Below are positions 35,781 through 46,464 of a DNA stretch of 64,000 nucleotides, piece after piece. This DNA is from Penicillus capitatus. Lineage: Eukaryota; Chlorophyta. Position 1 is the first letter of the stretch. Each line of letters opens with the position of its first letter. The notes below the pieces were generated by a model, which had not been told where the DNA came from, did not search any database, and saw only the letters and a list, made by a program, of their open reading frames with translations. A program made the position numbers and the translations under genes. The stretch is taken from positions 1,426,001 through 1,490,000 of the forward strand of contig OZ287698.1 in NCBI GenBank assembly GCA_965649825.1, in the 5' to 3' direction.

Positions 35781-36596
35781 ATGTTTGTTTGCCATACACC
35801 TCCTTTTCGTGCACGCGGCCGTCGTGGACCCTGTCGCGGCTGGCGCACCTGTCATGGACCGTACGGCGGCGGCTTCTCTATGCGCCATCACGGCTTCCCT
35901 CTTCACATTCACCCATGCGAAGGACGCTTCCGCCCCGTCGAGCTCTACGACACCGAATTAGAAGACGTCGGCCATGAATACTCTTTCCGTCGCGCCATTC
36001 CTGGCATTCCACCAGAACAGCTTGAAATCGTCGTCGAAGGACCGATGTTGACAGTGAGGACGTTGACAGAGGTTCCCGGACAGCGCTTTGAGTGGCGTGT
36101 CGCGATTCCGGATGACGTGTCCAACGAATGCATTACGGCCGAAGTCACAAACGGATTCCTCCACGTCCGCATGCCCAAGATGCTTCCTCGTGCCATTCCG
36201 GTATCCGTTTCCAATACCGACCAAGACTTGTGGAAGCTGGAGCACTGGGGGAGTGAGTACCGTTTGACGCATCCAGCCCCGGGCGTCCACCCCAACGATG
36301 TCGTCGTCAACGTCGAGGAAGGATTTATTTTTGTCAAAGTTCAAGGGCCCAATGCCCGTTTTTCGAGAGAAGTCAGTTTGCCGCCAGCTGTTGATGTCGA
36401 TGCCATTATGGTAGACATCGAAAACGGACAATTGATCGTGACCCTGCCCAAGTATGAACGCGATGAGATTCGCGTTCACTGCGCCACAGAGAGGACTGTG
36501 AATGAGGCTGGACCGAGTGCTCCGCCTGACAACGACGCCATTTCTGATGAAGAAGACGCTTTGTACGACGAGGCACGTCGCTATGAGGACCAGTGA
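35781..36596 (+). CDS. Small heat-shock-like protein with two alpha-crystallin domains
   Basis: Single exon, 271 aa. After an N-terminus rich in Arg, Gly, Pro and Cys come two successive HSP20 (alpha-crystallin) beta-sandwich repeats. The first starts at YSFRRAIPGIPPEQLEI and ends NGFLHVRMPKM; the second runs from YRLTHPAPGVHPNDVVVNV to NGQLIVTLPKYE. Each has the A-x-x-x-NG-x-L-x-(I/V) signature, AEVTNGFLHVRM or VDIENGQLIVTL. The acidic tail (DEEDALYDEARRYEDQ) lacks an IxI motif. Duplicated-ACD sHSPs are less common than single ones. It is predicted cytosolic, preventing aggregation. It starts 32 nt after the subtilisin stop. The ATG chosen is the first in frame. Confidence 0.85.
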   Translation: MFVCHTPPFRARGRRGPCRGWRTCHGPYGGGFSMRHHGFPLHIHPCEGRFRPVELYDTELEDVGHEYSFRRAIPGIPPEQLEIVVEGPMLTVRTLTEVPGQRFEWRVAIPDDVSNECITAEVTNGFLHVRMPKMLPRAIPVSVSNTDQDLWKLEHWGSEYRLTHPAPGVHPNDVVVNVEEGFIFVKVQGPNARFSREVSLPPAVDVDAIMVDIENGQLIVTLPKYERDEIRVHCATERTVNEAGPSAPPDNDAISDEEDALYDEARRYEDQ

Positions 36597-36945
36597 GTGA
36601 AGAAGGACTGGGCCAACCGACGAAGCATCGATATCTGTGTCTTGGCTGTTTTATTTGATTACGACACCCCTCTGATACCCTGTTGGTTTGATGAATGTCC
36701 CATGGAGAAGATTAAACCCCCTTGGTTGGGAAAACAACAGAAACCATTGGCAGATGCCTCTAGGAATGACACGATGTAACCTGATTGTGTTTTAGTTGTA
36801 CCTCGATGACTGTTCTTTCGCTATCGGCGATAAACGACTGGCGCTCGATTGTCACGGAACGAATGGCGACGACATTTGATTCGGAATGGCGCCGATGAGT
36901 CGAGGCGAGATGATAGTGATCGTCTGTCCGCGTGACACATCGTTT
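36597..36945. other. Intergenic region
   Basis: About 350 bases downstream of the double crystallin gene, with no coding exon recognised. Confidence 0.35.
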
Positions 36946-37969
36946 TTACAGTTCGATGGTGATTGTGTATCTAAAGTCGAGGAAACTGCCTACCAGAAGG
37001 CGTGAGTCTTCGTAACTCTGCGGCCAGAAAAGCCACTGGCAAAAAAGAACTCCACAATCTTCGGAAACTAAACCGCTTGTCGGAGGGATGTCCATGCCTT
37101 TCCCAAGCGCTCTTTGGCCTTTCGCCATGAAGATGTGAGATGAAAGTCACGTTCAGCGTTGTAGAAAGCAAAAGCTGACGCGACACCAAAGAGCAGAAGT
37201 CGATTGTCTGGGACGATGGTCGAGCAAAATGACGCCGACATCCAAGACTCCTTTCGTGGTGGATGCTCCCCCAACTCGGAGCGTTTCCAGATGGGACGAA
37301 AGAAACCCGCCGGCTCGTGGTCAGCATAGGAAGAAATGTTTGTCCATACACCTCCAAGGCCTTCACAAACAGAGGTCACACTTTTCGCACATCCAGTCGA
37401 GTATGAGACCGTATAGCGCGGCATCAAAGCCGAATCGAAGGGTTCCGTTTGAGTCGAAGACGTGGTAGTGCGTAAGGCCAACCAAGCGCCTCTTGGTACT
37501 TTCTACCCAACCTAACAGACGGCCATCGCCGTGCGCTATCCATATCGTTCCATTTGTATCAGGCCCTCTGGTTAACAGCCCTTACTGAGACGAGACGGTG
37601 CGGAGAATGAACGCACTTAACAGTGAGGAAAGGGATTTCGAGCGGTTTTGCCTGTTCCGTTGATAGGATGGGCGGATAGACACCGAAGTTTGAAGATGTA
37701 CCGCGGATGGAAAACAAAACGGGGTGGGATTCGACAAGACGCGTAGAAAAAACGGAATCCGTTCTTGACAGCGGACTTTGCAGCAGATAGACATGAATTC
37801 GACTGCTCCTGCTGGTGTCGCGCTGATGAAAGTCGACGTCAAAACGAAAGATAAAGTCCGTCGCCGCTGGAAAGAAATCCATTCCGTTCGAGACGGTCGT
37901 TTGGGTGAGACATTTGGTGGACGACTCCTCCAAGTGACACGAAGAGATTTCGCTCGAAGAAGCAGCCAT
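36946..37969 (-). CDS. Probable protein-coding gene, exon structure unresolved
   Basis: Codon-like reading on the minus strand extends over about 1 kb in three overlapping frames, so short introns are likely, but I could not place them. Readable blocks are a Ser/Thr-rich start (MAASSSEISSCHLEE), THYHVFDSNGTLRFDAALYG in the middle, and PDNRLLLFGVASAFAFYNAE towards the end. The last two faintly recall the strand-turn and final helix of LURP-one/scramblase-type barrels, which is not enough to assign. A CACACTTTT motif lies at 37377-37385. Unknown function. Confidence 0.3.
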
Positions 37970-40900
37970 TAAACATCGAGTTTCTGATCGGACGGATTTT
38001 TATAGAGAGCTAGCCTCGTGCGTGGAACCTTCCAACCATGTTCGGAAGGCAGTACAGCGCGCGGCGGAAACCGCGACGCATTCAAATCTAATACTTCCAT
38101 ACCACACTTGAGGTGACGTGCTTGACATCCTGCCATGAACTTATAGGCCTTCTCCTAAGGCTTAACCAGAAGAAAACGTCAAGCGTAGCATGATGTTAGG
38201 AAGAAAGAGTGAGAAAGTGTGACCGATCGGTTGACGAAGAGCTTGATGGGTTGGTTGACAAGATGAGATCGTTTCTTTGGCTCGGGGAGGAGTGAGTGAT
38301 CTATCTGGTGAGAACGTTGCAGATCGCTGTTCTACCATTTGGCGAGGTGACAGCTTCCTATATGCGTTTAAGGACGTTTACTGCGTCTCTTTTACATTGC
38401 ATGCTCTTCATTCTGTTCTGCGGAGAACGTATTGATTTTCTCTCTCCATTTCAACGTCGAAGGATCACAGTTCAGAAAAGGCAGCGCGTGAGATAAGGTA
38501 CAGGATCATCTTATCGTTGTGATCTCATTCTTGAGTGCATTTCGTCCGTGTCCCTTAGAAAGTGGACGACCCTCACGCAATTTGTCTGTTTACGACGTGG
38601 TCTTGTCTTAAAAACGTGCAGAAATTTGCTCCTGTGCTGATATCTCGCCCAAATGTTGTCTCGCCCGTGCGGCAAGTAAAAGCAGAAGAGTCACAATAAG
38701 ATATGATCATTACCAGTGACTACTGCCTGACGGCTCCGAAATACGATCAGGCGAACACCGGATGATGCACTGCGTTAAGTACTGCTATGTAATCGTGTCA
38801 TCGCAGCTGGTCACTTGTCCCAACATGCGGGTCGACCAATGGGCACTGTCGTGGCCATGTGCTACAGAAAGAGTGCACATGCGAGGCGTTGGTGGAATGC
38901 GGAAAGGGTTTCATAGACGGCACTGTCGGCATGACGTCGACCAAGCGTCACGCCTATACGAAGAACGGCGTTCTTGAAGTCGTTCTTTTTGCACGAGGCA
39001 GCGCGAGCATGAACCACGAGACGAAATCACCGTTCGTCTCCTTCGTTTCAAGATCTATAGCACTACAGCCGCCTTCAAGTCCTGTGCGAAGCGTTTTCCT
39101 GCCTCCACTTCTAACAGCTAATGTCGATAATGCCGCGGCGGCGCGGTTGGCGCGCAGCGGTGATGCTTGTCGATTGCTACCGCCCGATTAAACCACACAC
39201 TGAATCTTTGGTTAAACCTTACACAAATGTTGTTATCAAGGTCTATGTTTTCGGCGACAAACTCGCGTTCTTAGATGTTCTATTTCACACGAGGCTGCGT
39301 CGAAGGAAGCTCTTCGTAACATTTCACCAGGCAACGTATGATGATCACGGCGAGGTTCTTCACTTGCGATCGTTCAAACAGAATATGGCCCGTCTATCGC
39401 ACGCACACACACATCGACAGTGGTTGAGTGGTCGAGAGGTCGAGAGAAAATGGAAGAGCGTACCTTGAGAGGTTCCGGAAGAAACGGCCAGAGATTACCC
39501 ATAGCGATCGGTTTAAACTCGACCGCTTTGTTGTTAGATGAAAAATTCTCGGAAAAGAAGGCAAACTCGTCGGACGTCGTCCCGTGTTTGTAAATGATCT
39601 TGTTCCGCTACAAGAATTGGCGTTTGAAGCCGAACATCTCGATGCCGGGGAAAAGATCTCAACAATCCTCAGGAACACAATGTCAGCGATATCAATATGT
39701 GTTCGATGAACTTACGAGACGTTGCCGGACTTGCCGAAATAACAACGAGAAGCGGCATAGTTAACACCCATGCAAAACGAAGCTACGGCTTTGGACTCGA
39801 TTGGAGTTTTTCCTTCCCAGCAGACAAGCCGGATCACTCCTTCTTCGTTTGGAGCCTCTTCTTCTCCGGATCTATATCTTGACAGTGGAGCATCTCGACT
39901 TCGGCTTCGATCTCCCGATAGCAGTGCCTTCCTGGTTGTGCCGGATCGTTCTACCGACAGAACGATCTGTATTTAATATAGGCCGCCGCTCAAAGACATA
40001 TCCGCAGTTCTTTTGCTTCACAAGGACAGTATTAGTAATGGCGCTGTAGTATGCTTTCCGATTCGTAGGTCAAAAATACAAGCCATAAGATTGCACGCCA
40101 CCAGAACAGTCCGCGCAACTCACGGTCCGTAGCGGAATACTTATCGCGACGACGCGAACTTCCGCTTCGCTTTCGCCGTGTAAGGTGACTCACCTAATGT
40201 GACTCTGACATCAGAGATCGACGCGATCCGCGGAACACGACAGGACGTTGAGTGCAGCTCTAACTGGCAATAGTCGCACGTCAGCTCGGCCTCATCCGTC
40301 GCGACATCGCCGCAAGCGCAAGGATAGCACGGTTATTGTACGACTACGATGACTAATGTCCTTACAAGTCGCGGTTGTAAGATGAGCGCATTACAGTCGA
40401 ATCATAAGAAGATGTCCAAGAGGACCACCGCCATGTCGCTCTTACTCGTTTTCACCGCCATTCCGAATCCAGAGTCGGATATGCGACAGAGGCCATGGTG
40501 ATTGCTGTGCCTAATAGATCAGCAAAGTCATCTCCCGCTCTGACATCAAGGTCTATGACCGACATTGTTTCGCCTTTATGATGAAGAGAAGAGTTCAGTT
40601 AGAACGATGCATCGGTTAGACCGACTTTTGTGGTCAATTGCAATGTATGTGTTATGATAGCGCTTTCTGTTGTTATTTCATGACCTCGTTTTCAGTAATG
40701 TAGCTGTTATCTTTTTCATCATGAAATACTCTCCCTCGTCTCGAAGAGCTTTCGAATGTTGTCGCTTACTTTGCATTTCTAGCATCCATTCATTCTTGCA
40801 GTATCTTCTCAAAACGATGCACGGCAGAGAATGCACAGCGTACGATTGCAGCTGCTAGAGCACTGCAGATTTGCCCTTAACAAGTGTTGCCTTCGTTACA

Positions 40901-41066
40901 TCACTTGTACGCACAAAAGTTCTCGCTGGTTTACACAGCCGATGGTGTGTATTGCCGATTGCAAAAAAGTACTTAAGAACACAAAAACTAGATACGGAAT
41001 CATCCCTTCACTCACAATACCCGCCACATGTGAACTCAGAATCTGCAGAGTTGTGGAAACAGGAGT
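37970..41066. other. Gene-poor region
   Basis: About 3.1 kb without a supportable gene, the largest such stretch in the window. It is AT-richer than the exonic parts and has many short ORFs. It contains the dispersed repeat copy C and a GAAAGAGTGAGAAAGTGTGA element at about 38204 that resembles the hairpin arms seen in several introns. Confidence 0.45.
40095..40412 (-). repeat. Dispersed repeat, copy C (inverted relative to copy A)
   Basis: The reverse complement aligns end to end with 17636-17935, with scattered substitutions and small indels, and its 3' end with 20449-20515. Shared blocks include CTGACATCAGAG, GCGACATCGCCGCAAGC and CAACTCACGGTCCGTA. Probably a transposable element relic. 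Confidence 0.75.
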
Positions 41067-42321
41067 CTAGACATCGACAAGTGCGACATTGAAGCCCACA
41101 ACGATACTTCCCGAGATCGTCACTCCTTTCTTCGGCTTCAGATCCGGATCATTAGAAGGTCCCAGTTCCAAAGTGAGAGTAAAGTTCTCCTCTCCTTTCT
41201 GACAAACACCACCCATTGCCACCAAGGCACAACCTTCAGACAAAGAGAGATCGGCGATCACATGTCAGAATGAAAATCTCGTTACCCAAAAAATCGTCTG
41301 GAGAATTCGTGTCATGATCCCAGACATTGAACTCGATGACATCGTTGCTGGACTCGTTAGATTCGCCCAATTCGTACTTTGACATGTTCCATTTTGGCTC
41401 CAAACTTTTCATGATGACCTCCGAGACACAGCGGCGTCCTTTGTACTTTATCTCTACGAAGCAATCCGATGTTCGAGGTCCAAAATAGGGACGATCTGAA
41501 GCGGCCAAGTTCGTTCCTTCAACAGCCCATGTGTAAACTCTATATCTCTTTGCCAGAACAGCCGGCTCCAAAATGATCTGATCTAGCGACATGGTGTACA
41601 CCACTTCCTTCACGGTACGCCCAGATGCCGTTTCCCCAAGGGCAGTAAATTTCCACCAGGACCCCACACGCGTGAACACGCCCAAGATAGCAGCACTCGT
41701 ATCAAAACTACGTGCCTTAAAGCACAGGAGATCGCGGGATTTTTTGTCCTCGTCATCCCAAGACAGTTTCATCATCATATCTGTCACATCACTCAATGTC
41801 TTGCCCTTTGAATAGACCGTAGCTACCACCAACAAGTGATAGACACTCGGCGGGACATTGTCAAAATCCACCTAGACACACACGAGGCATCGAAATGGTA
41901 GGGGAATCTATCCACAGCAGCACATACCAGCATCTCTTCATTGATATCCGTTCCTTCGAGGACCGTTCCATTGCGGTCATCGTTCAGATGCGTCGCCGAG
42001 ACGTAGTGGCTTTTCTTCTTGTCCCACCACAAGACGTCCACGCATTTCATGTCGACATTGTAGATAGCCAGAGACACGTCTATGTCGATGCCGTCTGCTT
42101 TCCAACCGCATCCAACCTTTCCGGTCTTGACACGCCCGTCGAGGAGATACGTATCGTTGGATTGCATTTCAACACAGCTCTCTAAGCTTCCTGCATTTTT
42201 CGGCAAATCAGGTTGCAAATGCACTGCGCACAAGAAAACGGATGAGACGAATTTGTCTGTCGCTTAGGCACAGCGTACCCTTTGGTACCTCTTGTCCGTT
42301 TGCTTTCTCGGTTGTCGCCAT
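41067..42321 (-). CDS. TerD-C2 fusion protein A
   Basis: Four exons (42279-42321, 41928-42223, 41286-41871, 41067-41233) give 363 aa. A TerD-like domain (about 45-170) has GCGWKADGIDIDVSLAIYN, DVLWWDKKKSHYV and VYHLLVVATVYSKGKTLSDV. TerD domains bind Ca2+ in bacterial tellurite/stress proteins. A linker follows, and then a C2 domain (about 215-360) with TWAVEGTNLAAS, CFVEIKYKGRRC, DVIEFNVWDHDTNSPDDFLG and a final VTISGSIVVGFNV strand. The C2 calcium-loop acids WDHD...DD are kept. What looks like a frameshift after DDFLG is a 52-nt GT-AG intron. It heads a TerD/C2 cluster and is transcribed away from the C2-only array. Probable Ca2+-dependent membrane or stress protein. Confidence 0.82.
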
Positions 42322-42406
42322 TGACGCCGCCGTCGATAAACGTGGAGATCCAAAAATCGTTAGGTACTAATAAACAGAACAAACGGACCGATTCGACGTT
42401 CGCGTC

Positions 42407-43163
42407 ATGTTCAGTTTCTTTCCTTTCAGTTGTTGTTCACTGCTATCTGCCTTTCCTTTTGGAAACCAACAGACGCCTTATGCTATAGCTCGCCGAGAAC
42501 GCTTAGCGAACAAAAACACAGGTGCCCTCTCGAGACAGCACGGTGGTTTTTGTATGAACATTGCCGCGGGCTGTCTGTCACAGTCTTAATAAAGGGGGTA
42601 AGGTACTTTCTACCCAACAAACCCAGAGGACATGGCGGTCACCGTATGAAGTCCGTTCCAATTGCTTTGCGAGCTCCGGAAAAGCCAAATGAAGGCGGCG
42701 AGAAAACCGTACTCATCTCTCCATTGGAAGGAACAAATCTGATGCCTCTTGATCGCCATACATTTGCTCGACCCCTCTCGGACCCCTACATCAAGTTTTT
42801 CTTTAAAGACAAAATGGATATGACGGAAGTGCAAGAGAGGACACTGAATCCTGTCTTCGAGACAGGGAGGATGAATCTGGGCAAACTGGATCCCAATGAC
42901 ACACACGTTATCGAAATCCAGTACTGGGATTATGACATAGTGCTGTCCGATGAGTTAGGCGGCGTTGCTCGATTTTCAGTTGCCGGCCTCTTGGCAGCAA
43001 CGAAGGGACGTTCTGGTCCGCTCTTTGCACCTGTCACTTCATTATGCGCGAAAAGGCTTGTTATTTAGGTTCAGTATGGGTCAAGCTGCAGCCAAGCGAC
43101 AGCCAGCTTAGAAGGAAGAAGAAGGTCACTGGACACATCCGCATCGGGATCAATGTGAAATGA
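42407..43163 (+). CDS. C2-domain protein 1 of tandem array
   Basis: Three exons (42407-42521, 42584-43015, 43069-43163) give 213 aa. The 432-nt middle and 95-nt last exons have the same lengths as in the three copies downstream. The C2 core has TVLISPLEGTNLMPLDRH, SDPYIKFFFKD, TLNPVFETGRMNLG, HVIEIQYWDYDIV and SVWVKLQPSD. Acids of the Ca2+ loops (LDRH, SDPY, WDYD) are present. The first exon is the doubtful part. The other copies begin with a 5-6-codon exon, but here the homologous ATG is absent (AGCGAACAAAAACACAG), so the model starts further upstream at an in-frame ATG giving a Phe/Ser/Pro-rich leader. Confidence 0.75.
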
Positions 43164-43458
43164 GCCGATACACAAGTAGAAGATCTGCTAGATCTAGCAC
43201 ATGTGCAGAATAGCGTTCAGCAGCGTCGTTTGTGGTTTGTTTGTGCAATTATCTGAGGCTTATTGAGCACGTAGTTATGACAGTCGAATGAGCACAGTGC
43301 TTTGTTAAATGAGTTCGATTTGAACGACAGCAGATGCGACGACGTGATGTGACGTAAACTTCTCTTCTGCGGCACTATCCTTCGTCCTTTGCCTTTGCCA
43401 TCTGTATTTCCATCTCGAAGCATCCGGAACGCCTCGTGGCTTATTGCGCCTAGAAGAC

Positions 43459-44110
43459 ATGACGAGTCAAACTACAGGTGCTCTCTCGTGACAGCAAGGG
43501 TGTTCTGTATAAATGCCTCGGTGGTCTGCCACAGTGAAATTCGAAGGGACGGAGTACCAATTACCCACCAAGCCAAAAGAACATGTGAGCCCTGAGATGA
43601 CGACCGTCCCAATTGATTTGCCAATCCCGGAGACGCCAAACAACGGCGATGCGAAAACGATGTACATTTCTGCACTGGCTGGGAGAGAGCTCACACCTCT
43701 GGATCGTCATGGACTCGCACGGCCTACCTCGGATCCCTACATCAAGATTTTCTTCAAGGAGGATGTAGGGATGACAGAAGTGCAAGAGAAGACACTGAAT
43801 CCGACCTTTGAGACGGGAAGGTTGGATTTGGGCTTGCTGGACCCCAACGACACACAGGTTATCGAAATCCAATACTGGGACTATGACCGAGTAACAAACG
43901 ATGATTTTGGCGGCGCTGCTCGCATCTCTATTGCTGGTCTACTGGCAGCAACGAAAGGGCATTCAGGTGTTGTTTTCACATCCGTCACATCATTTGTGTC
44001 ATGTACTGCTTGTAGGTCAAGTGTGGGTTAAGCTGCATCCAAGCGACGATCAGCTCAGGAGGAGAAAGAAGATTACCGGTGACATTCTCATCGGGGTCAA
44101 TGTGAAATGA
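43459..44110 (+). CDS. C2-domain protein 2 of tandem array
   Basis: Three exons (43459-43477, 43535-43966, 44016-44110) give 181 aa, almost entirely one C2 domain. Seen: MTSQTTVKFEGTEYQL at the start, YISALAGRELTPLDRHG, TSDPYIKIFFKED, TLNPTFETGRLDLG, VIEIQYWDYDRVTNDDFGG and QVWVKLHPSD, with a Lys/Arg patch (RRRKK) before the last strand. No signal peptide or TM segment. C2 domains of this kind dock to phospholipids when Ca2+ rises. Its 3' half, including intron 2, is nearly identical to that of protein 3. Confidence 0.85.
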
Positions 44111-44506
44111 GCTATCAAGCAGAAGATCATTATTAGAATCACATGTTATGCAAAACTTAATACAGAAACGACGTTTGGGGTATGTTTGTTTATCCACCCG
44201 AGATTCAGGACACGTTGTGGGTTCAAATGAACGCATAGAAACAATGCATCATTGTTGACGACTGACTCGAATAGTTTTGAATCTGACGCACGATCCTGGA
44301 TATTTTGCGTCCGCCTTCCATGGCAGCATCGTCGATGAAACCAGACAGAAAACAGTGTTGAGTACAAAAGGTGGGTTAGATGTGACGTGACGTCAGCGCA
44401 TCTTCTGTTTGTTGGCTTCCTTATTTAGTCTCCTTCGCCGTTACCGTCTGCAAATTCATTTTGAGATTTTCCAACCCATCGTGGTTCCTTCCTCCTAAAA
44501 CAATCG
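44111..44506. other. Spacer between C2 genes 2 and 3
   Basis: About 400 bases, presumably the promoter of C2 gene 3. It holds a CRE-like palindrome TGACGTCA at 44388-44395. Short words (CAGAAGATC, GATGTGACGT) are shared with the spacer between C2 genes 1 and 2, which suggests duplicated upstream sequence. Confidence 0.4.
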
Positions 44507-45158
44507 ATGAGTAAAAACACAGGTACTCCTCCCGCTCGTGGCAGCACCTTTCTTGCATCAATGCTTCTATGGTTTCCCACAGTTGTGGTCGAAGGGATGG
44601 AGTACTATTTACCCATCAAGCCCCGAAAGCACGCGAGTCCTTCGACAAAGACCGTCCCAATTGATTTGCTAGTTCCGGAGACGCCAAACGACGGCGTTCC
44701 GAAGAACGTACTGATGTCTGCTCTGGCTGGGAAAGATCTCATCCCTCTCGATCGTCATGGACCCGCACGGCCGACATCGGATCCCTACATCAAACTGTTC
44801 TTTAAGGAAGAGGTGGTGATTACAGAAGTCCAGGAGAAGACAGTGGAGCCGCTTTTTGAAACGGGGAGGATGGATTTGGGCTTGCTGGACCCCAACGACA
44901 CACAGGTTATCGAAATCCAATACTGGGACTATGACCGTGTAACGAACGATGATTTTGGCGGCGCTGCTCGCATCTCTATTGCTGGTCTACTGGCAGCAAC
45001 AAAAGGGCATTCAGGTCTTGTCTTCACATCCGTCACATCATTTGTGTCATGTACTGCTTGCAGGTCAAGTGTGGGTCAAGCTGCATCCAAGCGACCATCA
45101 GCTCCATTGGAAGAAGAAAATCACCGGAGAGATTCTCATCGGGATCAATGTGAAATGA
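44507..45158 (+). CDS. C2-domain protein 3 of tandem array
   Basis: Three exons (44507-44522, 44583-45014, 45064-45158) give 180 aa. It starts MSKNTVVVEGMEYYL, then SALAGKDLIPLDRHG, TSDPYIKLFFKEE, FETGRMDLGLLDPN, VIEIQYWDYDRVTNDDFGG and QVWVKLHPSD. The Ca2+-loop acids are intact. Without splicing the frame would read on for 265 aa into the downstream region, but the conserved ending (KKKITGEILIGINVK) is only reached by splicing, as in the other copies. From about codon 120 the sequence, intron included, matches protein 2 almost base for base. Confidence 0.85.
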
Positions 45159-45597
45159 GCTGTTGCGTAACACAAAACGCCGCACAGTTTATGTACGATA
45201 TGGAAATGGCAACCACATTTCTGGTCTACTTGCTCATTCATCAGAAATTCAGGAAGTACAGCAGCAAAAGCGGACAATCAAGAAGCACAATGTGTCGTAC
45301 ATGAACTCAGCCTGAGTGGCTGTGGATGTGGATGCGACGCTCGATCTTGGCTGTGTTGGTCCTCCATTCGCTTTCTTGTCCTTGTGTAACACTATCCATC
45401 ATTCGTGGAATCAGATTCAAAGAACCGTTACGCAGCACGCATGACAGTTGACGCTTCATGATCGGCAGATAAATGCTGCTACCGTAATTCTTCTTTCGTT
45501 CGTTTGTTAGTTTCCATCGTCGCTTCGCGGTTTACTCCTCTGCCTTTTCAAACCGCAACCAACGAACGCTTCTTGGCCATTTTTTCGTGAATCTGCA
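45159..45597. other. Spacer between C2 genes 3 and 4
   Basis: About 440 bases without a recognised gene; probable promoter of C2 gene 4. Confidence 0.35.
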
Positions 45598-46251
45598 ATG
45601 GGTCAGAAGCGTACAGGTGACCCTTCTTTTCTTCGGACCATCATTTTTCGCTGAAACGCATGTATGCGCTGTAGTCATTGTAGGAGACCAACAATACTAT
45701 CTGCCCGTGAAGTCCAAAGAACACCGTCGTCCGTCGACGAAGAACGTTCCAATTGAACTCCTCACTCCCGCAACGCCAAATGGCGGCCACATGAAAACCG
45801 TGGTTATTTCCATACTGAGCGGGAGAAATCTTTCGCCGATTGATTTCCATATATTCCATCGCAACTCCTTGGACCCTTACGTCAAAGTCTTCTTCAGAGA
45901 TAACACGTGTCGGACGGAAACGCGTAAGAGAGACGTCAATCCGACTTTCGAGTCGGGAAGAATGAATCTGGGTCAGTTAGATCCCAACAACACGCACGTG
46001 ATCGAAATTCAGGTCTGGGATCACGACCTATTAACGAGAGACGATTTCGCCGGCGCCGCCAAGATTTCGATCGCCGGTTTGCTAGCTAAGACCCATGGAC
46101 ATTCGGGTCATGTTCTCCCACCCGTCACATCATTTGTCTCACGTGCTTCTCTGTAGGTCAAGTCTGGGTCAAACTTCATCCAAGTGATAGCCAACGTAAG
46201 AAAAGAAAAATGATCACGGGAGAAATCCTCGTCGGTGTTCAAGTTCAGTAA
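45598..46251 (+). CDS. C2-domain protein 4 of tandem array
   Basis: Three exons (45598-45616, 45675-46106, 46157-46251) give 181 aa. It starts MGQKRTVIVGDQQYYL, then VVISILSGRNLSPIDFH, LDPYVKVFFRDN, VNPTFESGRMNLG, HVIEIQVWDHDLLTRDDFAG and QVWVKLHPSD. Exon lengths equal those of proteins 2 and 3, but the sequence has diverged more, making it the oldest or least converted member. Ca2+-loop acids are kept (DFH, LDPY, WDHD). Confidence 0.85.
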
Positions 46252-46464
46252 CTTGTCATTTCGCACAATATCTATCTCTACTGGCACCAGCCAGATTTCG
46301 TTAATGTTGCACTTGAATCGAACCTTGCTGTATGATAGTGTCGTCGTCATGCAGTGTCGGAATAGTCGTTGCAGAAATGATTTGTCCATTAGGAACAATG
46401 CATTTGTAAAACAACGATTCAAAAATGAAACGTTTGGCGCAACGTCCGTCGGTTGTTCACTTCG

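Noticed and set aside
41234-41285. Apparent frameshift inside the C2 domain of TerD-C2 protein A
   Set aside because: A 52-nt GT-AG intron joins FLG to CALVAMGG in frame, as expected for a C2 domain.
44507-45304. A 265-aa unspliced reading of C2 gene 3
   Set aside because: The three paralogues share a splice at the same place and a conserved ending; the read-through tail has no counterpart.
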